Shown: in pieces, positions 1 to 7,313 of the stretch | Position numbering within the stretch: the stretch's first letter is position 1 | Layout: every line of letters starts with the position of its first letter | DNA from: Hymenobacter sp. IS2118 | Lineage (GTDB): Bacteria; Bacteroidota; Bacteroidia; Cytophagales; Hymenobacteraceae | NCBI RefSeq assembly: GCF_000715495.1 | Contig: NZ_JNLX01000165.1 | Coordinates: forward strand, 1 to 64,000 | Reading direction: 5' to 3' | DNA: 64,000 nt | The notes under the pieces: model-generated | What the model saw: only the letters and a program-made list of their open reading frames with translations | The model's database searches: none | Told to the model about the DNA's origin: nothing | Position numbers and translations under genes: made by a program

Positions 1-18
1 CAGACTAACCGCACTATG
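1..18. repeat. Left terminal inverted repeat of the IS
   Basis: The 18 bases beginning CAGACTAACC are the exact reverse complement of positions 1156-1173. The repeat contains the TAG stop of the transposase gene (minus strand, 14-16). Confidence 0.95.
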
Positions 19-1117
19 CAAGTTGGTGGCAAATCTGGGTCAGCAGCTCTTCTAAATAGGCATCGTTCCATCCGAGCCGCTTTCGTTTTTTCTTGATGCT
101 GACCCGTGTGGGGTCCTGTTGCAGCAGGTTAAGCGCCATTTTGCGCACGAGGGCCAGGTTTTCCACGGCTTGGGCCTGGCGCAAGCGGTGGGCGTCTTCG
201 CCCAGCGTCACGTCCAGGTGCCAGTGGAGCTTGTTTTCAATGGCCCAGTGGTCGCGCACGGCGGCCGTGGCCTGGGCCGGGGTCAGGCTCGCGCGGCTGC
301 TGAGGTAGTAGCGCACGGCCTGCGACTGGGCCGGTCCGTCGACCGGGTGGCGGGTGGTCGCGACCCGGACCAGGGCGGCCAGCCCCGGCCAACGGCCTTC
401 TTCATCGACCCAGCGCAGGTCGGTTTGGACGCTGACCTGGGTGCAGAGCGGGGTGTTGTGGGAGGCCAGGCTCCAGGATTCGAGCGTCTGCCGAGCGGGC
501 ACCTGAGCCAGGGCGCGTTCGGCCTCGGCCAAGAGCGTGGCCTGGTTCTCCTTGAGGGCCAGCAGGTAATCACCGCCTTGCTGGCAAATCTGGGCCGCGA
601 TGGCAGGTTGGCAGCTGAGCGCATCGAGGCTGACGAGGCAGCCGCGTACGTCGAGTAGGGCCAGTACGTCGGGGATGGCCGCCAGTTCGTGGCCTTTGCC
701 CGCCGTGGCCACCTGGGCCAGGCTCAGGCCCTGGGCGCTGGCCACGGCCGACACCACGTGCAGCGCCTGCGGGCCGGAGCCGCGCAGGGTCTTACCGTCG
801 ATACAAACCTGGCCGAGTTGGTCGGCGGGCAGCACCTGCCGCATCCAGGCCAGAAAGGCCGCGTTGAACGCCGCCGCGTCCAGGTGCTGAAAGACCCGCC
901 GGAAGGTATCGTCGGACGGAATACCGTTGTCCAGCGAGAGGTAGCGCCGAAAGACGGGTTCTTTCTGCTGGCCAAACCAGGCGATTTCCTCAAAATCGTC
1001 GGCCCCGCTCAGCACAGCTAGCACGCTGATAACGAGAATGTCTAATAGTTTGTGGCGAAAGTTTTTATTCTGCCGCCGGAAGTCCGGCACGTCGGCTAAG
1101 TGGGTGAGTAACGACAT
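14..1117 (-). CDS. ISAs1-family DDE transposase
   Basis: This transposase moves the surrounding IS by DDE (RNase H-like) chemistry. From Met at 1117 the protein is 367 residues, normal for the family. The N-terminal part (about 1-90) is the DDE-associated helical domain (ADVPDFRRQ near residue 8). The catalytic core shows the family landmarks: IDGKTLRGS (first Asp, D107), SLDALSCQ (second Asp, D165) and HWAIENKLHW (Glu, E294), followed by GEDAHR. An upstream in-frame GTG at 1156 would add 13 residues but lies in the terminal repeat; the ATG at 1117 matches the usual MSLL-type start. No frameshift or stop interrupts it. The product acts alone; no passenger gene is present. Confidence 0.92.
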   Translation of the reverse strand: MSLLTHLADVPDFRRQNKNFRHKLLDILVISVLAVLSGADDFEEIAWFGQQKEPVFRRYLSLDNGIPSDDTFRRVFQHLDAAAFNAAFLAWMRQVLPADQLGQVCIDGKTLRGSGPQALHVVSAVASAQGLSLAQVATAGKGHELAAIPDVLALLDVRGCLVSLDALSCQPAIAAQICQQGGDYLLALKENQATLLAEAERALAQVPARQTLESWSLASHNTPLCTQVSVQTDLRWVDEEGRWPGLAALVRVATTRHPVDGPAQSQAVRYYLSSRASLTPAQATAAVRDHWAIENKLHWHLDVTLGEDAHRLRQAQAVENLALVRKMALNLLQQDPTRVSIKKKRKRLGWNDAYLEELLTQICHQLA

Positions 1118-1155
1118 CGAACCAAGGGGGTAAGCCGCAAATTTACCCTTGCGCA

Positions 1156-1173
1156 CATAGTGCGGTTAGTCTG
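1156..1173. repeat. Right terminal inverted repeat of the IS
   Basis: Exact reverse complement of positions 1-18. It marks the right edge of the element; host sequence resumes at 1174. Confidence 0.95.
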
Positions 1174-1399
1174 GACCAGCAGTAGCTCGGCACCAAGTGG
1201 CCAAGTGCCTGCTAAGGGGCGGTACGAGTTTACGAAACCCGTCTACGATTCAAAGTTTACGAAATGGCCAAGGCAGATGGGTTTCGTAAACTTTCCAAAG
1301 GGAGCCTGGTCCCCGCCAAAGCACCACGCCAGCCGTGTCCTGAATGGAAGCCGAAAGCGGCGTTTTTCAAGAAGTGTCCGAGAACGAGGGTTGGGTGAA
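1174..1399. other. Intergenic stretch with a triplicated motif
   Basis: I see no convincing gene here. The motif AGTTTACGAAA occurs three times: at 1227-1237 and 1254-1264 in one orientation and inverted within 1279-1292. The outer copies form a 14-bp perfect inverted repeat (1227-1240 with 1279-1292) whose arms are about 38 bases apart. It could be a regulator-binding cluster or debris of an older mobile element beside the IS. Function is unknown. Confidence 0.5.
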
Positions 1400-1475
1400 A
1401 TAAAAAAAATGGCTAGACCGCAACCAACAAGGGATTGAGACTATAGCCCCAATCCCTTGTTGGTTGCGGTCTAGC
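1400..1475 (-). terminator. Rho-independent terminator of the isochorismatase-like gene
   Basis: A perfect 26-bp stem (1412-1437 with 1450-1475) with a 12-base loop begins 9 bases past the stop of the gene at 1485. On the minus strand it is followed by a run of eight T (complement of the A run near 1402-1409). This is a textbook intrinsic terminator with an unusually long perfect stem. Confidence 0.85.
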
Positions 1476-1484
1476 TGTAAGCCC

Positions 1485-2030
1485 TTAGGCAGCCAGGTAC
1501 TCCGTCGTGTCCTGAACCTTGGCGTAGAAAGAGGATAGCGCGGCTAAAAATGCCGTCTGCACGTCGGCGGCTTTCACCTGCGCACCATTTACTTCCAGGT
1601 CTCTGGTGGCACAGGCATCCCCGATGACGGTGCATTCAAAGCCCAGGTCGCGGGCGGCGCGGGTGGTGGCATCAATGCACATGTGCGTCATCATGCCCGT
1701 AATCACTAAGTCCTTGACCCCGAGCCCTTGCAGATGCGCCAGCAGGTCCGTCTCCCGGAAGCTGTTCGGGTAGTATTTCTGCACTGTTTTTTCGCCGGCT
1801 TCCGGTTTCACGTTCGCGTGAATCTCGGCCCCTTCAGTGCCGGGCAGGAAGAACGTCGCGTCGGGAGACACTCCCAGGTGGTGCACGTGGACGATGGGCA
1901 GGTTTTCCTCGCGGAATTTGGCCAGCACAAGCTTGACGTTTTCGCTGGCTGGCAAGGGGCCCACGAGCTCCATGGCACCATTGGCAAAATAATCGTTTTG
2001 AACGTCGACAATAATCAGGGCTTTGCTCAT
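1485..2030 (-). CDS. Isochorismatase-family cysteine hydrolase
   Basis: A 181-residue protein of the isochorismatase-like (cysteine hydrolase) superfamily, which hydrolyses amide or related bonds in small molecules such as nicotinamide or isochorismate. The triad expected for the family is visible: D9 in VDVQNDY, K85 in VQKYYPNSF and C118 in THMCIDATTRAA. The G-M-M-T-H segment before the cysteine and the DACATRD loop after it are typical. The length covers one complete domain with no signal peptide, so it is cytoplasmic. A TetR gene lies 204 bp upstream in the same direction, and an operator-like palindrome (2188-2201) resembles one in front of that TetR gene, so the regulator probably controls this enzyme. 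The substrate cannot be read from the sequence. Confidence 0.88.
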   Translation of the reverse strand: MSKALIIVDVQNDYFANGAMELVGPLPASENVKLVLAKFREENLPIVHVHHLGVSPDATFFLPGTEGAEIHANVKPEAGEKTVQKYYPNSFRETDLLAHLQGLGVKDLVITGMMTHMCIDATTRAARDLGFECTVIGDACATRDLEVNGAQVKAADVQTAFLAALSSFYAKVQDTTEYLAA

Positions 2031-2171
2031 TTTACTTTTTTGTTAGGGTGAAAATATGCGGTGAATTTACCGGGAGGTGAAAGCCGGATGACGACCAAAT
2101 GAGGTCGAAGTCCGGCCATTTTGTTAACCCAGCCGCTGAACCGAATCTGCATGCTAAGGCAGGGCTAAGTG

Positions 2172-2184
2172 ACTAAACGTTAGT
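2172..2184. promoter_or_regulatory. Small palindrome upstream of the cysteine hydrolase
   Basis: ACTAA-ACG-TTAGT is a perfect 5-bp inverted repeat with a 3-base spacer, adjacent to the operator-like site at 2188-2201. It may be part of the promoter or operator region; no regulator can be assigned. Confidence 0.35.
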
Positions 2185-2187
2185 TAT

Positions 2188-2201
2188 GGACTTAACGGTC
2201 C
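2188..2201. promoter_or_regulatory. Candidate TetR operator (hydrolase promoter)
   Basis: GGACTTAACGGTCC has GGAC/GTCC half-sites and is followed by AAAATTAA. The site upstream of the TetR gene (2853-2866) has the same CGGTCC half-site and the same following AAAAT stretch. Shared sites in front of a TetR gene and the next gene are usual for autoregulated TetR systems. Inference only. Confidence 0.5.
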
Positions 2202-2234
2202 AAAATTAAGCAAAAAAATGTGAACAGACCTGCG

Positions 2235-2816
2235 CTACCCGTCCAGGTGGGATAGGAGCAGCTGCAGGGAATCGTCGAGCTGCTGCGGGCTATAGCCGGC
2301 CCGGGCCATCACCTGTAGCCCCGGAAAGGCCAGCACCAGCAATTTGGCCAGGTCCCGGGCCGGCCGCGGGCTGGTCAGCGCGCCCGCTTGCTGCCCCCGT
2401 TCGATGGTGCGCGTCAAGAGGTCCTCCATCAGCTGCAGGTCCTGCACCACGCGTTGGCGCACCTCCGGGTCGTGCGGGGCCAGCTCGACGGCCTGGTTGA
2501 TGCTCATGCATCCATAAGCGGGTTCGGCGTCGTTCACGCTGGCGAAAAGCTGGTGAAAAAAAGCGTCGATGGCCGGGCGGACGGCTCCCTGTTCCAGCAC
2601 GTGGTGCGCCGCACGGGCCCGGTCCTGCCGGTAAGTGTCAAACGCGGCAATAAACAGCTCCCGCTTGCCGCCAAACGTGGCGTACAGACTGCTCTTGCTT
2701 AGCCCGGTCGCCGCCAGCAAGTCCGTTACGGAAGTGGCCTCATAGCCCTTGCGCCAGAACACGCCCAGGGCCTGACGAAGTGCTTCGGTGGTATCAAATT
2801 CCTGGGGACGCGGCAT
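2235..2816 (-). CDS. TetR/AcrR-family transcriptional regulator
   Basis: A 193-residue repressor-type protein. Residues about 8-55 form the TetR N-terminal helix-turn-helix, recognisable from GYEATSVTDLLAATGLSKSS followed by LYATFGGKRELF. The remainder (about 75-190) is a helical ligand-binding and dimerisation domain of the TetR_C type. ATG at 2816 places the DNA-binding domain at the usual position. The adjacent co-directional cysteine hydrolase gene is the likely target, and near-matching palindromes precede both genes. The inducer is unknown; such pairs often respond to small aromatic or electrophilic compounds, but nothing here shows that. Confidence 0.92.
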   Translation of the reverse strand: MPRPQEFDTTEALRQALGVFWRKGYEATSVTDLLAATGLSKSSLYATFGGKRELFIAAFDTYRQDRARAAHHVLEQGAVRPAIDAFFHQLFASVNDAEPAYGCMSINQAVELAPHDPEVRQRVVQDLQLMEDLLTRTIERGQQAGALTSPRPARDLAKLLVLAFPGLQVMARAGYSPQQLDDSLQLLLSHLDG

Positions 2817-2852
2817 CGAATGGAGGACTTATGAGGCGCAAGTTACAATTAA

Positions 2853-2866
2853 GAACCGTTCGGTCC
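2853..2866. promoter_or_regulatory. Candidate TetR operator (autoregulation)
   Basis: GAACCGTTCGGTCC contains the palindrome ACCG-TT-CGGT, about 37-50 bp upstream of the TetR start. It resembles the site at 2188-2201. Confidence 0.55.
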
Positions 2867-3245
2867 AAAATAAAATTCCTGCCCTCGAATAACGCTCGGG
2901 TAAGTCGGAGGGCCCGGCACGTTTGCCTTAGTCAGCAGTGGGGATTGGTAAACAAGTACGCTCCCCCCGACTCGGTAGCGCGGGCTTCTACCTTTTGTGC
3001 CTCCTGGCTTGCTATGCGATGAAGTAGTTGGTGCGACGGCGTAAGCAACGATACAAACGTTCGTTTTCGCTATCGCGCCTCGCTACGCTTGTAGCACGGT
3101 TTTGCCTTGTGAGCACTCCCTAAGCGGCTTGGCTTGGGAGTCGAAGGTTTTGCCCTGCTTGTTTAACGACACGTCAGAAGCAGAAAAGAGCTTAGCGTGT
3201 CAATCCGCCCTTTTGAAAGAAGAATCCCGGGTAAGACCCGGAAAA
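2867..3245. other. Intergenic stretch without a supported gene
   Basis: About 380 bp between the TetR promoter and the small gene ending at 3246. Short open frames exist on both strands but none shows family motifs or a plausible start. The motif GGTTTTGCC occurs twice (near 3098 and 3148). I see no RNA gene. Confidence 0.5.
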
Positions 3246-3533
3246 CTATTTCGGCTCCCCGCTGCCGGGTGCGGGCGTTGCCGGGGGCGTGGGCAGCCCC
3301 GCCGTGAGCCGGCCCAAATCGACGTGTGATTTGGCTGTGTTTTCGTAAACCTCAGTCAGGATTTCCATGAGCGGCTTGGCCAGCTCGGGGCCGTTGCGGG
3401 CTACGGCGCTGGTCAGCACGTTGTGGTAAAAGGCGGCAATAGCGTCGCTGTCCCACAAGCTGCTGATGTTGGTGTGCAGGGCTTGCATTTGCGCAAGGGA
3501 AGTGTCGATGAGTTTCTGGTCAGCTTCGGTCAT
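3246..3533 (-). CDS. Small uncharacterised protein
   Basis: A 95-residue acidic-to-neutral protein that I do not recognise. It is predicted mostly helical up to about residue 75 (MTEADQKLIDTSLAQMQALH at the start) and ends in a Pro/Ala/Gly-rich tail. There is no signal peptide or membrane segment. It starts at ATG 3533 and lies 102 bp downstream of the tryptophan dioxygenase gene on the same strand, so it may be co-transcribed. It looks like a real gene because composition and codon use match the neighbours and no longer frame opposes it. No function is proposed. Confidence 0.6.
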   Translation of the reverse strand: MTEADQKLIDTSLAQMQALHTNISSLWDSDAIAAFYHNVLTSAVARNGPELAKPLMEILTEVYENTAKSHVDLGRLTAGLPTPPATPAPGSGEPK

Positions 3534-3635
3534 GGGTTTTGCTAAAAAAAGCGGCAGGCTTTTCCATACGGATGCCTACCGTTTTCGTGTTCAATTAAAC
3601 GTGTTTTGAAGTGCTAAAAGCTGCCTCAAATAGCT

Positions 3636-4652
3636 TTAGGAGACAACGTTTTGGGGTTTGCGCACAATCTCAGTCTCGCCCAGCACTTGCTCCACCCAGC
3701 CTTTGCCCCAGTCTTCGAGCTCCTGCGCACTCCAAATCTGGGGGTAGAAAATGCGGCGCTGGAACTTGGGAGGCAGGTAGTTGCGCCAGTTGGTGCCCCC
3801 GGTGGCGGCCACGTCGGTGGGGTTGCGCTGCAGGTAGCGCACCGCCGATTTGTAGTGCATCAGCGGCCAGTTCACGTTCACGCTCACGTCGAGCTGGCGC
3901 ATGGCGCGCAGCAGGCGCGGGTGCTGCTGGTCGGCTGCGGGCAGGCGCTGCACCACGGCCCACACATTGCGCTCGTGGTAAGCTTCGGCGTGGCGCACGA
4001 GGTCGGCGGTGTACTTGCGCTCGAACTCGATAAGCGTGAGGGCTTTGGCGCCGCTGTCCTCGATGGTGGCGCCGGCTTTCCAGTAAATGCAGCCCAGCAG
4101 CTGGTCGTAGTCGTGGGCCGAGGCTTCGCCCAGGGCCTGCCGCTTGGCCTTGTCGGTGAGGTTTTCGAGGCTGGTGCTCGCGATTTCTATCATGCGGTAC
4201 TGCACCGACTGAAACCCCGAGGCGGGCATGAGCGCCATGCGGAAATCCAGAAACTGGTCCTTGTCCATGCCATCGACCATGACATCAAACGAGTCGATGA
4301 GGTTGTCGAAATAGCGGTTGATGCGACCCAGGCGCAGCACGACTTCGCCGAGCGTGGGCGCGCTCAGGTCCCCGATTTGCTCGTATTCGCAGAGGCAGAG
4401 CTTAAAGTACAGCTCCGAAATCTGGTGGTACATGATAAAAATCCGCTCATCGGGCAGGTTCGTGAGCGGCCGCTGCAGCGAGAGCAGCGTGTCGAGCTCG
4501 ATGTAGTCCCAATAGTTGATGTACTTGGCGTGGTACAGGCCTTCGAGGTAGGCGGCCAGGTCCTGGCCGTCGGGGGCGTAGCGGGCCTGCAGCCGTCGGA
4601 GCTGCTCAAATACGGCCGGCGAAAATTCGTCCGGCAAAGGATGGGTGGGCAT
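3636..4652 (-). CDS. kynA: Tryptophan 2,3-dioxygenase family protein
   Basis: A haem enzyme that opens the indole ring of L-tryptophan to N-formylkynurenine, the first step of the kynurenine route. The protein is 338 residues, somewhat longer than the classical bacterial enzyme. Family landmarks are clear: MYHQISELYFK (substrate pocket), RMALMPASGFQSVQYR, the histidine of LMHYKSAVRYLQRN (position of the proximal haem ligand) and the GGTNWRNYLPPKFQRR glycine loop. It is cytoplasmic. No other kynurenine-pathway gene is nearby, so the rest of the pathway must lie elsewhere or be absent. It is divergent from the serine dehydratase gene. The alternative, a TDO-like protein with another indole substrate, is less likely. 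Confidence 0.87.
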   Translation of the reverse strand: MPTHPLPDEFSPAVFEQLRRLQARYAPDGQDLAAYLEGLYHAKYINYWDYIELDTLLSLQRPLTNLPDERIFIMYHQISELYFKLCLCEYEQIGDLSAPTLGEVVLRLGRINRYFDNLIDSFDVMVDGMDKDQFLDFRMALMPASGFQSVQYRMIEIASTSLENLTDKAKRQALGEASAHDYDQLLGCIYWKAGATIEDSGAKALTLIEFERKYTADLVRHAEAYHERNVWAVVQRLPAADQQHPRLLRAMRQLDVSVNVNWPLMHYKSAVRYLQRNPTDVAATGGTNWRNYLPPKFQRRIFYPQIWSAQELEDWGKGWVEQVLGETEIVRKPQNVVS

Positions 4653-4936
4653 GGGCGTGGGGTGGGTGGATGGGGGAAATCAGCCTGGGTGGGCCTGGGC
4701 AAATATCGTTAAAATAACGAGCCACCCGGCTTGTGGCAGGTGCCGCCGCGCCACCTGGGGCAACTGCTGGGGCAACTGATTAAGCCCCGGCCGCATCTTT
4801 GCCGGGAATCCGGTCCCGAAAGCCCGTCGACCACCCGCCCATTGTGGCTGGGCGGCAATATTTGGGGCGTGGTAGGGGCTGGTATGGCGCCAATCCGCTA
4901 CTTTTAGGCCCATAACACCACGTATGGCGCAAGTTG

Positions 4937-5617
4937 ATGGCCGAAAAATCCAGTATTTTTGATATGATTGGGCCCGTGATGATAGGGCCCAGCTCGTCGC
5001 ATACGGCCGGGGTAGTGCGCATTGCCCGGGCGGCCATCCGCATGCTGGGCAGTATTCCCACCGAGGCCGTCGTCACGTTTTACAACTCTTTTGCCCGCAC
5101 CTACGAAGGCCACGGCTCCGACCGCGCCATTGTGGCGGGCCTGTTGGGCTACGCCCCCGACGACACCCGCATTCGTACCGCGTTCGACCATGCGGCCGAA
5201 GCCGGCCTGAACTACACGTTTCAGAGCGTGGGCAACGCCTCCACCATGCACCCGAATACCATTAAGCTGAGCCTGCACGACAGCGGCACCGGGCACCGTG
5301 TGGAGATAGTGGGGCAGAGCCGGGGCGGTGGCGTTATCCGCATTGTGGAAGTGGATGGGTTTCCCTCCGATTTTTCCGGCTCGCTGCACACGCTTATTAT
5401 CGATGCCAACGACGTGCCCGGCTCCATTGCTTTCATCGCCTCGGTTATCGCGCACGACCAGTGCAACATCGCCACCATGTTTGTGAGCCGCAAGGGCCGC
5501 AACGACGCCGCCCGGCAGTTCATCGAAATGGACAGCCCCATCAAGGAAATAACGCTGGCTTATTTGCGTCAGCTCAGCTGGGTACAGCGCATCACCTACA
5601 TTCCCACCCTCGAATAA
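4937..5617 (+). CDS. sdaAB: L-serine dehydratase, iron-sulfur-dependent, beta subunit
   Basis: The beta subunit of the two-subunit [4Fe-4S] L-serine ammonia-lyase, which converts serine to pyruvate and ammonia. The 226-residue protein opens with IFDMIGPVMIGPSSSHTAG, the family signature, continues through GHGSDRAIVAGLLG, and has an ACT-like domain from about residue 150 (HTLIIDANDVPGSIAFIASV). Start: ATG 4937 is preferred to the TTG one codon upstream. The catalytic alpha subunit (sdaAA), which carries the cluster cysteines, is not adjacent on either side; it must be encoded elsewhere for a working enzyme. It is divergent from the dioxygenase gene. Confidence 0.9.
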   Translation: MAEKSSIFDMIGPVMIGPSSSHTAGVVRIARAAIRMLGSIPTEAVVTFYNSFARTYEGHGSDRAIVAGLLGYAPDDTRIRTAFDHAAEAGLNYTFQSVGNASTMHPNTIKLSLHDSGTGHRVEIVGQSRGGGVIRIVEVDGFPSDFSGSLHTLIIDANDVPGSIAFIASVIAHDQCNIATMFVSRKGRNDAARQFIEMDSPIKEITLAYLRQLSWVQRITYIPTLE

Positions 5618-5678
5618 TGACGCCCGCAAATCCTGTTCGGGTTATTTTCGCCTCTTCCAAGCACTATTTTTCTGCAAG

Positions 5679-7238
5679 ATGAAACGAAGGACTATGCCAC
5701 TTTTTGAAGCCCGGCCATTGGCTTTGGCGGGGTTTGTGGGGGTGCTGCTGGCGCTTGCCCCCGCCGCAAATGCCCAAAATTCAGCGGTTCCTCCAGTGCC
5801 GCCGGCGGCGCAGCTGGGGCGGCCCCAACTGCCCGTCACCGGCCCCTGGACCCTGCAGCGCGCCGTGGACTACGCCCTGCAAAACAACCTGACCGTGCGC
5901 CAGAGCGAGCTCACGGCCCAGCAGCAGGAAGCCATTCAGCGCCTGAACCGGGCCGCGCTGCTGCCCACCGCCGGCCTGAATGGCACCCAGGGCTTCAACT
6001 TCGGTACCAACCGCGACCCCTTCACCAACCAGTTTCAGCAGCTGAACGTGCGGACCAACAACTTCAGCGCTACCGCGCAGCTGACGTTGTTTTCCGGGTT
6101 TCAGCTGCGCAACACGGTGAAGCAGGGGGTGCTGGATGCCCAGGCCGCGCGCATTGATATTGCCAAGGCGCGCAACGACTTATCGCTGAACGTGGCCTCT
6201 TCCTTTCTGCAGCTGCTGCTGGCCCAGGAGCTCATCCGGGCTTCGGAGGCGCGTCTCGGGACGGTGCGCGCCCAGGTAACGCAAAGCGAAAAGCTGCTCA
6301 AGGCCGGGGCCGTGGCCGAAGGCAACCTGCTCGATAGCCGTGCCCAGCTGGCCGGCGAAGAACGTACGCTCGTGACCGCCCAGAACCAGCGCGACCTGGC
6401 CCAGCTCACGCTGGTGCAGCTGCTGAACCTGGACCCGGCCACGGCCACGCAGTTCCAGGTGGACGTGCCCGCCCTCGCCGACCCCACGGCTTACACCACC
6501 TCGCCCGACGGGCTGGACCCCAACGCCACCTACGAGCTGGCCCGCCAGAACCAGCCCGACGTGCAGGCGGCCGATTTGCGCGTGGAAAGCGCCCGTCGGG
6601 GCATCGACATTGCCCGCGGCGCCTATTATCCCCGCCTCACGGTGGCTGGCGGCGTGCAAACCGGTTTTTCATCGGTGCGCACCCAGTTTCAGCGCACCCA
6701 GGGTGAGCCGGTAGAAGTGCCCGTACTTCAGCGCGACCCGGCCGCGCCGGGCGGCTACTCGCCGTCGCCGTTCGTGCTGCTGAGCCCTCAGTTTAATACC
6801 CAAACATTGCCCTACAATTTTTTTGACCAGTTGGGCGACAACCGGGGTGAGTTTGTCCAGTTTAGCCTCAACATCCCCATCCTCAACGGCTTGCAAAGCC
6901 GGGTGGGGGTGCAGCGGGCTCAGGTGAATGTGCAGCAAGCTGAGCTGCGCTCCGAGCAAACGCGCCTGCAGCTGCGCCAGACCATTCAGCAGAGCTTCGC
7001 TGACGCGCTGGCGGCCCAGCGCCGTTTCACGGCCAGCTCCCGGCAGGTCGACGCCCTGCAGCTGGCTTTCCGCAACGCCGAAATCCGTTTCAATAACGGC
7101 TTGCTTAACGGCACCGATTTCAACATTGCCCGCAACAACCTCACGGCCGCCGAATCGGACATGATTCAGGCCAAGTATGAATTCTTCTTTCGCCGCAAGG
7201 TGCTCGAATTCTACCAGGGTAAGCCACTGGCTTTGTAA
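5679..7238 (+). CDS. TolC-family outer membrane efflux protein
   Basis: A 519-residue outer-membrane channel component. A signal peptide is evident (hydrophobic stretch from about residue 12 to APAANAQ near 33). Two outer-membrane-efflux repeats follow (roughly 55-270 and 290-510), with the long helical segments and repeated alanine/glutamine-rich coiled coils of TolC proteins. The N-terminal repeat begins with the typical WTLQRAVDYALQNN. The C-terminal end runs into KYEFFFRRKVLEFYQGKPL. The next gene is a periplasmic adaptor on the same strand 75 bp downstream, so they probably form an operon. No inner-membrane ABC, RND or MFS pump is next to them. A short GC-rich start region and ATG at 5679 fit the signal peptide. 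Confidence 0.93.
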   Translation: MKRRTMPLFEARPLALAGFVGVLLALAPAANAQNSAVPPVPPAAQLGRPQLPVTGPWTLQRAVDYALQNNLTVRQSELTAQQQEAIQRLNRAALLPTAGLNGTQGFNFGTNRDPFTNQFQQLNVRTNNFSATAQLTLFSGFQLRNTVKQGVLDAQAARIDIAKARNDLSLNVASSFLQLLLAQELIRASEARLGTVRAQVTQSEKLLKAGAVAEGNLLDSRAQLAGEERTLVTAQNQRDLAQLTLVQLLNLDPATATQFQVDVPALADPTAYTTSPDGLDPNATYELARQNQPDVQAADLRVESARRGIDIARGAYYPRLTVAGGVQTGFSSVRTQFQRTQGEPVEVPVLQRDPAAPGGYSPSPFVLLSPQFNTQTLPYNFFDQLGDNRGEFVQFSLNIPILNGLQSRVGVQRAQVNVQQAELRSEQTRLQLRQTIQQSFADALAAQRRFTASSRQVDALQLAFRNAEIRFNNGLLNGTDFNIARNNLTAAESDMIQAKYEFFFRRKVLEFYQGKPLAL

Positions 7239-7313
7239 GTGTTAAGTCAATAGCTACTCGCCCATTCCAATAATATCTTCATAAGCCAATGGTTATTGGC
7301 TAACTGCAAAAAA

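Larger units (their letters stand above)
1..1173 (-). mobile_element. Complete insertion sequence, ISAs1 family
   Basis: The element is bounded by perfect 18-bp inverted repeats (1-18 and 1156-1173) and holds one transposase gene on the minus strand. The stop codon of the gene lies inside the left repeat, as in compact insertion sequences. The left end is the first base of the window, so the target-site duplication cannot be checked. The reading frame is intact, so the copy may still be active. Family assignment rests on the transposase; boundaries rest directly on the repeats. Confidence 0.93.

Noticed and set aside
1160..1438. Small open frame after the IS
   Set aside because: It spans the repeat cluster and the terminator arm, and lacks a plausible start and any motif.
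2867..3245. Small genes between TetR and the 95-residue protein
   Set aside because: Short open frames on both strands show no recognisable start or family pattern.
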